Positions 13,701 through 21,327 of a stretch of 21,327 nucleotides of DNA are shown one piece after another. The translations under genes were made by a program, and so were the position numbers. The notes under the pieces are model-generated. The model was not told the DNA's origin. It searched no databases and was given only the letters and a program-made list of their open reading frames with translations. The first letter of the stretch is position 1. Each line of letters begins with the position of its first letter. The stretch is from Limisphaerales bacterium (GTDB taxonomy: Bacteria; Verrucomicrobiota; Verrucomicrobiia; Limisphaerales; UBA11358). The DNA lies in the NCBI GenBank assembly GCA_027451565.1, contig DAIDJC010000022.1, positions 1 through 21,327 of the forward strand, written 5' to 3'.

Positions 13701-16040
13701 ATGCCATTGCCAAACCTTCCCAGATTGATCTGGTGGACGTTGATAAACGCATTCGCGAACTTTTTCAAGAGCTGCATCAAAACATCATTTGCCACACGGA
13801 CCACCTGTTTTCATGGCTGATGATATTCCAATGGTTTTTTGCCGTAGCCGTGGCGCTTTGGCTTTCTCCTTTGGCTTGGTTCGGTTTGGCCAGTGAGATT
13901 CATCCTCATGTCTGGGCCGCCCTTTTTCTGGGAGCCATCATCACTTTATTTCCCGTTTACCTGGCCAGAACCCGGCCCGGCCTGGTGCTGACCAGGCACG
14001 TGGTGGCGGTGGGACAAATCCTCATGTCTGCCTTGTTGATCCACCTCACGGGCGGACGCATTGAAACCCACTTTCACATCTTCGGATCGCTGGCCATATT
14101 GGCGTTTTACCGGGACAGCCGCGTTTTGCTTTCAGCCACCCTGGTTGTGGTGGCCGACCATTTCATCCGCGGCATTTTATGGCCCTTGTCCATTTTTGGC
14201 GTTTACTACGCCCCAATTTGGAGGCCGATGGAACATGCCGGATGGGTGGCTTTTGAAGTGGTCTTCCTGATCATCGCCATCCGGTCCAGCATCAAGGAGA
14301 TGTACCTTGTGGCGGAGCGCCAGGCCAGACTGGAGGCGTTGAATGAGACCATAGAGCAAACCGTGCGCGAGCGCACGGCGGAGTTGACCCGCGAAAACCT
14401 GGAACGCAGGGAGTCTCAGGCCCTCTATTTGTCCCTCGTGGAACAGTTACCCGCAGGCATTTTCAGGCAGGATCCATCCGGTGCCTTTGTTTTTGTGAAC
14501 AGTTGGTTTTGCAATTTGCGCGACAAAAGACCCGAGGAGTTCATCGGCAAATCCCCGGCGGAACTGGCCAGCGCCTCAGACCACCCCAATGAGGCGGAAT
14601 GGTTTCGTTTAAGCGAAAAAAACCACCGCCAAATCATGCAAACGGGCGAAACATTGCAGGCCAACGAGGATTTTCCGGACACGGACGGAATCCTGCGCCA
14701 TTTCCAGGTGATTCGCACCCCTGTCTTCAGCGCAGAAGGAAAACCGGCGGGAAGCCAGGGCATCCTTTTTGACATCACGGATCGAAAACGCGCCGAGTCC
14801 GCGCTGGCTTACGAGCAATACCTTCTAAAATCGCTCCTCAACAATTCGGATGATAAAATTTATTTCAAGGACAGGAACTCAAAATTCATCCGCTGCAGCA
14901 AGAGCATGGCCTTGAACTTTGGCGTGGAGGCCGCGGAGGATTTGGTTGGCAAGGCAGACTTGGATTTCTTTTCCAATGAACATGCCTCCGAAGCCCTGGA
15001 GAACGAGCAATCCATCATGCGCACCGGCAAACCGATCGTGGGCAAGGTGGAAAAGGAGACCTGGCCGGACGGAAGAATCACCTGGGCCATCACCACCAAA
15101 ATGCCCTTGAAAAATGAGGAGGGCGCCATTGTGGGAACCTTTGGGGTGTCCAAGGATATCACCGCAATGAAAAAAACCGAGGCAGAGTTGGAAAAGACCC
15201 ATCGCGAACTCGTGGATGCCTCTCGCCAGGCCGGCATGGCTGAAGTGGCCACGAGCGTGCTCCACAATGTTGGAAACGTGCTGAACAGCGTGAATGTTTC
15301 AGCCTCGCTCATCTCCGAAAAAATCACCAAATCCAAGGTCTCCAACATTACCAAGCTGGCTGAATTACTCGGCGACCAGAAGCACGACCTTGGCGGATTC
15401 TTCACCAACGATCCAAGAGGCAGGCAAATACCGGAATATTTGAGCAAACTGGCGGAACATTTGACCTCAGAGCAGCAGAGTCTCAAAGATGAAAGCGCTT
15501 CCCTGCTGAAAAATCTCATTCACATCAAGGAGGTCGTGGCAATGCAACAGGGATACGCCAAACCTTCGGGGATGATGGAACCTTTGAATCCCTCCGACCT
15601 GCTCGAAGATGCCCTCCGCCTGAACATTGGATCCGTGGAGCGCCATCACATCAGACTCGTGCGTGATTACGCGAAGGTTCCCACCATTTTGACGGACAAG
15701 CACAAGGTGTTGCAAATCCTCGTAAATCTGATCCGCAATTCAAAGCATGCATGCGATGAATCGGGCCACCAGGAGAAGGAAATCACCCTTCGCGTTTGCA
15801 ATGGCGACGGACGGGTGAAATTTTCCATCAGTGACAACGGCGTTGGCATCGCCCCTGAGAATTTGACGCGCATTTTCAACCACGGATTCACCACCCGAAA
15901 GGATGGCCATGGATTCGGACTTCACAGCGGAGCGCTGGCTGCGAGGGAACTGGGCGGCACACTGACTGTAGCCAGCGAAGGATGCGGATTGGGAGCCACT
16001 TTCACCCTGGATCTCCCGGCGGATAAACAAGAGGTAGAAC

Positions 16041-16051
<11 letters not shown>
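13697..16051 (+). CDS. Membrane PAS-PAS sensor histidine kinase with a histidine-rich multi-pass sensor
   Basis: The 784-residue protein starts in an ATGA overlap with the RedB-like gene. Residues ~35-200 form about six membrane segments. They include clustered histidines: 'CHTDHLFSW', 'EIHPHVWAALF', 'TRHVVAVGQ', 'HLTGGRIETHFHIFGSL' and 'ADHFIRG'. Such spacing suggests binding of a metal or cofactor. A coiled-coil linker (~205-240) follows, then PAS1 (~245-365, ending 'ILFDITDRKRAE') and PAS2 (~375-493, ending 'TFGVSKDITAMK'). The phosphoacceptor region is the variant 'EVATSVLHNVGNVLNSV' with H523. The ATPase domain shows 'LVNLIRNSKHA' (N681), 'SDNGVGIAP' (D713) and 'HGFTTRKDGHGFGLH'. All kinase boxes look intact. 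The third gene overlaps its end by 11 bp and is the likely phosphotransfer partner. The signal sensed is unknown; redox or metal is suggested by the RedB-like neighbour. Confidence 0.93.
16031..16035 (+). promoter_or_regulatory. Ribosome binding site of the hybrid kinase, inside the upstream gene
   Basis: GAGGT at 16031-16035 lies 5 bases before the ATG at 16041, within the last codons of the preceding kinase. It is one of the few clear Shine-Dalgarno sequences in this window and supports the 11-bp overlapping start of the hybrid protein. Confidence 0.6.
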
Positions 16052-17897
<1,846 letters not shown>

Positions 17898-18241
17898 CCT
17901 GTTTTATCCGGGGAATTCCATCGCAAGCCAAAAAGGAACTACCATCAAGGGGCCAGATTGCAAATGGTAAAGGCGTTGTCATCCTCAATGATTTGGCCGC
18001 GCATCGCTGAATGTTGCAGCAGGGTGCCAAGGTTCGTTACGCGGGCCCAGGCTCAATTGTTTTCAAATTACACAGATGTGAGTTGGAACGGCATGCAAAG
18101 CGTCATGATCGCCATCACCACCTATCTCTTCAGCCCGTCAGCGCAGTATTGAAAAAGCCAAACAGCCTGCCTTTCATGCATTTGAAATGTGGCATCAACG
18201 AAAATTGACCCAAAAAACGGGTTGCGCAACGAGCAGGACAT
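17898..18241. other. 344-bp convergent intergenic region
   Basis: This lies between the convergent hybrid kinase and esterase genes. I see no convincing gene or strong terminator. Small symmetric elements are present: a 10-base palindrome gttgcgcaac at 18221-18230, and accc/gggt around an A-run at 18208-18222. On the minus strand a short open stretch ends '...GQIIEDDNAFTICNLAP' at about 17955. It could be the tail of a decayed gene, but stops lie about 30 codons upstream and no family is recognised. Confidence 0.5.
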
Positions 18242-19759
18242 TTACGAGCCAGATTGGGCACTTGGGAGCGGGGGAGCATGAATGTAGCGGTTTGCCCATG
18301 CCAGAAAATAAGGCCAGTTGGGTCCATCAGTATGGCCGCCGTCGTGCTGCCGCCATGCCAGGTCGCCATTCAGCAAGCCGGTGTTCACGGGGGGCATGGG
18401 AGCAGTAAGGTAATCGTCGCCCACGCCAAGATCCTTCTTGCCTAACAGGCGGTAAACCGGACCGGCAGCCACTGCTGCCATGAAACTTCCATGCTGGTCC
18501 AACCACGGACCCTCTGAACCGGGCTTGCCTCCAGAAGCCCCATAACTGATGAAAACTGGGCGGGGCGCACAAAGTGCAATCAGTTCATGGGCATCCACAG
18601 GAAGATCGCCAGGCGTCAAAGGACCGCCATACTTGAGAAACGCGCCTGCCATCCAATGATATTCACCAGGCCCCGTCAGGTTTTCCACTAATTCACCCCA
18701 ATGACGGCGGGACAGCTTGGCACCGCCTTCACCGGAGGATCCAATCAGGGCAATGGCAAAACGCTGGTCAAAAGCCATGGTGACCAGCGCCGCCTTGCCA
18801 AACCTGGAGAGCCCTTCAATGCCTATCTGCCGCGCATCCAAATGTGGATTGGCGCTTAAAAAATCAAGCGCCCTGCTGGCTCCCCAAGCCCAAGCCCGCA
18901 ACGCCCCCCAATCCCCAGGTTTGCGGGGTTGCCCTTGGTTGCAAAGGCCGATGATTCCGCGAGTCAGGCCGGAACCGTCATCTTCCTGGTAAACAGTTGG
19001 GAATAATTCGGCGTAGCCCCAGCCATTGGATAGAACCAATTGCTGCCAATTCACACCGCCGTTGAAATTGCCCCAATGTCGGCCATGCACGTTTTCCGCC
19101 TGGTTGCTCATACCCCATTGAAATGATGGCTGACCAAATGCGAAATGAATGATGACAGGCACCCGCCCAATGGTCCCAGCCGGAAGGGTCAATGTCATGG
19201 GCAAATCCACTTGGATGCTTGGACATGCGGCATCGTCCACACGCCCCACACAATTCTCAACCAGCACCGGCAACGCTCCTTCATGGGATTTTCCTGAGGA
19301 TAACACCTGCCAACGCACCGGTGGAACCCGTGACGGCACGCTCCCGTACATTTCACTTTCAAAGGCCTGGACAATTTCCGGTCGGCGCAGTTTCCACCAC
19401 ATCGCCGCGGAGGTGACTGGCTTGCCATTGTTCAAAGTCAGAGGATCAGGAAGCGCCGGGTAGGGGTTCGCCTTGGCCTCGTCCGTATTTTCATAATAGG
19501 GGGAATTGGTGTGAAAACCATCTGCGCCCCTCCTGAGTGATTTAATTCCCAATTGATCCATCATGTTTTGGTGGTCCTGGGCAGCGGACCAATGGAGTGG
19601 CATGGCTTGATTCATGTAAGCTGCGGAGCCTTCGGCCCAACCATGATCCACCCCCATAAAAGAAATCCAAACGAACAAGAAAACAGCCTGACATGGAGAC
19701 GCAAAAATGAAAAAGGCGGATTGCAATCGTGTTGGTGACAGAACCTGAATGGAAATCAT
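18242..19759 (-). CDS. Exported CE15-like alpha/beta-hydrolase (glucuronoyl or acetyl-xylan esterase type)
   Basis: I place the start at the ATG at 19759, giving 505 residues. A GTG at 19861 would put 34 unremarkable residues before the hydrophobic segment. The N-terminus (hydrophobic about 15-36) looks like a signal peptide or anchor. The fold is that of carbohydrate esterase family 15. The nucleophile elbow is 'IGIEGLSRFGKAALV' with S318, followed by 'MAFDQRFAIALIGSSGEGGA' with E344, the conserved 'YHWMAGAFLKYGG', 'LPVDAHELIALCAPRPVFIS', and the catalytic-His region 'WRQHDGGHTDGPNW' with H476. Such enzymes remove ester links from plant or algal polysaccharides outside the cytoplasm; CE15 cuts lignin-glucuronoxylan esters. 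In classical CE15 the acid sits in 'ESGxGG', whereas here the block reads 'SSGEGG', so the substrate may differ. No other glycan-degrading gene lies beside it. Confidence 0.75.
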   Translation of the reverse strand: MISIQVLSPTRLQSAFFIFASPCQAVFLFVWISFMGVDHGWAEGSAAYMNQAMPLHWSAAQDHQNMMDQLGIKSLRRGADGFHTNSPYYENTDEAKANPYPALPDPLTLNNGKPVTSAAMWWKLRRPEIVQAFESEMYGSVPSRVPPVRWQVLSSGKSHEGALPVLVENCVGRVDDAACPSIQVDLPMTLTLPAGTIGRVPVIIHFAFGQPSFQWGMSNQAENVHGRHWGNFNGGVNWQQLVLSNGWGYAELFPTVYQEDDGSGLTRGIIGLCNQGQPRKPGDWGALRAWAWGASRALDFLSANPHLDARQIGIEGLSRFGKAALVTMAFDQRFAIALIGSSGEGGAKLSRRHWGELVENLTGPGEYHWMAGAFLKYGGPLTPGDLPVDAHELIALCAPRPVFISYGASGGKPGSEGPWLDQHGSFMAAVAAGPVYRLLGKKDLGVGDDYLTAPMPPVNTGLLNGDLAWRQHDGGHTDGPNWPYFLAWANRYIHAPPLPSAQSGS

Positions 19760-19938
19760 GCCTGAAGGTAACAAACATGCCTCGATCCTTAAAGGAGTTT
19801 GAATGGGCCAGGGAGGTTGGGATCCCCCATCAGGCAGTCGGAAGTATGGAGGACCGTTCACGCCGAATTTGCTCAGTGCTCTTTCATTTGCCGTTCAACC
19901 TGCCCTGCCCCGCTCGAAACAGGCGGTTAAAATTTGGA

Positions 19939-19956
19939 GGCAGGAAATAGCCTGCC
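19939..19956 (-). terminator. Weak terminator-like hairpin after the repeat-domain gene
   Basis: On the minus strand ggcagg (19956-19951) pairs with cctgcc (19944-19939) around a 6-base loop, followed after a few bases by aaatttt. A second perfect hairpin (19985-19990 with 19995-20000, ggaccg/cggtcc) sits right at the gene's 3' end. Neither has a clean T-run, so Rho-independent termination is only possible. Confidence 0.3.
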
Positions 19957-20003
19957 ATAGGACCAGGCACTGTGATGCCCTTCTGGACCGACGGCGGTCC
20001 TGC

Positions 20004-20861
20004 TTATGAGCCAGAGTTGGCTTGGTTGGCGCCAGAAACTGACTCAGGGGTTCTGGCAGGCGCAATTCGGTTGACCACATTCACCCCATTCACGGCGTCA
20101 TAGGTCACATCCAGCTTTTCATCAGGCCGCAAGTCCGCCAACCGGCCAGGCCCCTCCCCATCCAGGTCAATCACACAGTGGCTGCCCAGAACAAATGATT
20201 TGCTCTCAAAAAAAGATCGAGCCCTGAATGAGCGCTCGTCCAAGTCAATAGCCGTCAGCGTACCGCTGAACGTGGCGCTGGTTTGTTTGACGACTTGAAC
20301 AGTGGGAATTCCTGGAGGCCTCTCGCAGGTGATGGAGACATGGTTGCCGGGCCGAAGATCAGACAGCGAGCCTTCCTGGCCGCCCAACAAAAGGATACGC
20401 GTGGCACGGGTGAGTTGATACCGTCGGTCTGACCCAAAATCCGATGGTTGCAAGACCATGATGAAATTGGTGCGATCCACGGATTTGACCCAGCCTGAGA
20501 CCTGAATCGGAATTTGAATGATTCGGCTGGCCACCAGCACACCATCGGCATCACGGTAAATAACCCGCACCATCTGCCCGGGCCGGAGTCCAGAGGCATC
20601 CTGGAGCACAGGATCCAGCAAAGCGTAGGCGCATTCGGACCCAAGATGGAATCTTTTCTGGAACAGCCATGCATAGCGGACCTCCAGCAAGTGACCGGTG
20701 GAATCCACGGCTGACACCAAGCCGGTGCAGGTTTTGACATTGCCCTCGATGGAACCACTGGAAGAATCAGCAAATGCAGGAGATGCGATCAACAAAGCCA
20801 GCGAGACGCAACCGAGAAGAAAGCGAAGTGGGAACCGTGTGGATGGAGTTTTGTTTTTCAT
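20004..20861 (-). CDS. Exported protein of three tandem ~70-residue beta-domain repeats, function unknown
   Basis: The 285-residue product begins with a signal peptide (MKNKTPSTRFPLRFLLGCVS, then LALLIASPAFA) that should be cut after AFA near residue 31. The mature part consists of three repeats: about 46-114 ('GLVSAVDSTGHLLEV...'), 122-192 ('GWVKSVDRTNFIMVL...') and 199-266 ('GTLTAIDLDERSFRA...'). Each has a 'G.v.avD......' opening, a central strand with 'hLGSecay', 'yqLtratri' or 'FVLGSHCVI', the turn 'sdLRPG' or its variant LRPDE, and a closing 'v.V..R.dG..VasRI'. This is reminiscent of the small beta-barrel repeats of DUF5666-type exported proteins, which I cannot confirm here. No catalytic residues are apparent, so a binding or structural periplasmic role is likely. 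It lies 72 bp downstream of the response regulator on the same strand and may share its transcript. Confidence 0.75.
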   Translation of the reverse strand: MKNKTPSTRFPLRFLLGCVSLALLIASPAFADSSSGSIEGNVKTCTGLVSAVDSTGHLLEVRYAWLFQKRFHLGSECAYALLDPVLQDASGLRPGQMVRVIYRDADGVLVASRIIQIPIQVSGWVKSVDRTNFIMVLQPSDFGSDRRYQLTRATRILLLGGQEGSLSDLRPGNHVSITCERPPGIPTVQVVKQTSATFSGTLTAIDLDERSFRARSFFESKSFVLGSHCVIDLDGEGPGRLADLRPDEKLDVTYDAVNGVNVVNRIAPARTPESVSGANQANSGS

Positions 20862-20933
20862 GATAAGATTACTTTAAAAATTGAGGGCCCTTGGAGAAAT
20901 ATCATGCCTGCTGGCAATTCATGAGTGTCACGT

Positions 20934-21327
20934 TTAGTTGGATTCCTCATTGTGCTCCGGGGGAACGAAGGTGAAAGAACTGGGCCGTCCTGCCAGCCTC
21001 GCCAGCCTGGCCTGTCTTGGCTCCGCCAGCAAACGCGCGATTTCATCCAGTAAGCGGCGGCAATCCAGGGGCTTTTCCAAAAGCGCTCCCACCCCCGCCG
21101 CACGGGCTGAGGCCATCTGATTGGGACGGGCGGTGATCACCATGACCGGCAGCAAGGGATGTTTTTCAGCCAGTTGCTCAAATGTTTCCCACCCATCCAT
21201 TTCTGGCATGTTCAAATCCAGGAGGATAAGATCAAAGGCATTTTGGGATATGGTTTCAAGGGCAAGTTCCCCGTTTGATACGGATTCCACCTCATATCCC
21301 TCATCCGCAAGCAGGCGCAAAAGGATT
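20934..21327 (-). CDS. Response regulator receiver domain, N-terminus beyond the window edge
   Basis: The frame enters the window at 21327 and ends with TAA at 20934, giving about 131 residues. What is visible is most of a receiver: 'LLADEGYEVESVSNGELALE' (helix 1 and strand 2), the phosphoacceptor Asp in 'LILLDLNMPEMDGWE', the Thr in 'VMVITARPNQ', and the Lys in 'LLEKPLDCRRLL'. The first strand with its acidic pair lies to the right of the window, so the TTG at 21320 is inside the gene and is not its start. After the receiver only a short Arg-rich tail follows (RQARLARLAGRPSSFTF, then VPPEHNEESN), with no output domain. If nothing precedes the receiver, this is a stand-alone CheY-like regulator that could accept phosphate from kinases such as those at 13697-17897. 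An N-terminal fusion cannot be excluded. Confidence 0.88.
   Translation of the reverse strand, partial: ILLRLLADEGYEVESVSNGELALETISQNAFDLILLDLNMPEMDGWETFEQLAEKHPLLPVMVITARPNQMASARAAGVGALLEKPLDCRRLLDEIARLLAEPRQARLARLAGRPSSFTFVPPEHNEESN

Noticed and set aside
17950..18060. Possible C-terminal gene remnant on the minus strand ending GQIIEDDNAFTICNLAP
   Set aside because: Only about 32 open codons with stops immediately upstream and no similarity I can name, so it cannot be told from chance.
18208..18230. gttgcgcaac palindrome and accc/gggt hairpin as a terminator of the esterase gene
   Set aside because: The T-run falls inside the loop of the hairpin and not after a stem, and the palindrome has no loop, so neither fits a Rho-independent terminator.

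Overview
The window looks like a chromosomal segment of a Gram-negative member of the Verrucomicrobiota (PVC group), most likely of the Pedosphaera/Limisphaerales type. This rests on style, not on a search. One large secreted protein ends in a 'SSDLIHWTDVSTN...YYRTVLLP' tail of the kind common in that group. There is a bacterial deoxyhypusine-synthase-like gene, an ADP-heptose epimerase implying LPS, a secreted polysaccharide-esterase-like protein, and a RedB-like/histidine-kinase cassette of the type seen in PVC bacteria. No rRNA, tRNA or CRISPR was found.

Left part (1-4970, all real genes on the minus strand). A partial IS1380-type transposase runs off the left edge. Next come a two-domain M16 zinc peptidase and a YmdB-type phosphodiesterase (TIGR00282) with an Asn-to-Asp change in its GNH motif. 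A decayed IS66 remnant (orfA-like gene plus only the first ~36 codons of tnpB) breaks off about 46 bp upstream of ymdB.

Middle part (4970-12630). A divergent AT-rich pair: an ~845-residue secreted protein of unknown function (minus) and a secreted right-handed beta-helix protein (plus). A 490-bp gap with two strong inverted repeats follows. Then come a deoxyhypusine-synthase-like gene and hldD one base apart (plus), and a convergent glucose/sorbosone-dehydrogenase-type protein (minus) whose stop overlaps the start of a tiny ORF.

Right part (12630-21327). A tightly overlapping plus-strand operon encodes a membrane-anchored thioredoxin-fold RedB-like protein, a histidine-rich multi-pass membrane PAS histidine kinase, and a receiver-kinase-receiver hybrid. 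It reads as one signalling cascade with a likely redox or metal input and no DNA-binding output. After it, on the minus strand, are a CE15-like esterase, a secreted protein built of three ~70-residue repeats, and a response regulator running off the right edge.

The best candidate for an under-described system is the RedB-like/kinase/hybrid cassette. Second are the deoxyhypusine-synthase-like/hldD pair and the large secreted protein. Several starts were moved inward to the Met that precedes a signal peptide or the first conserved motif. Residue numbers refer to the starts given here.
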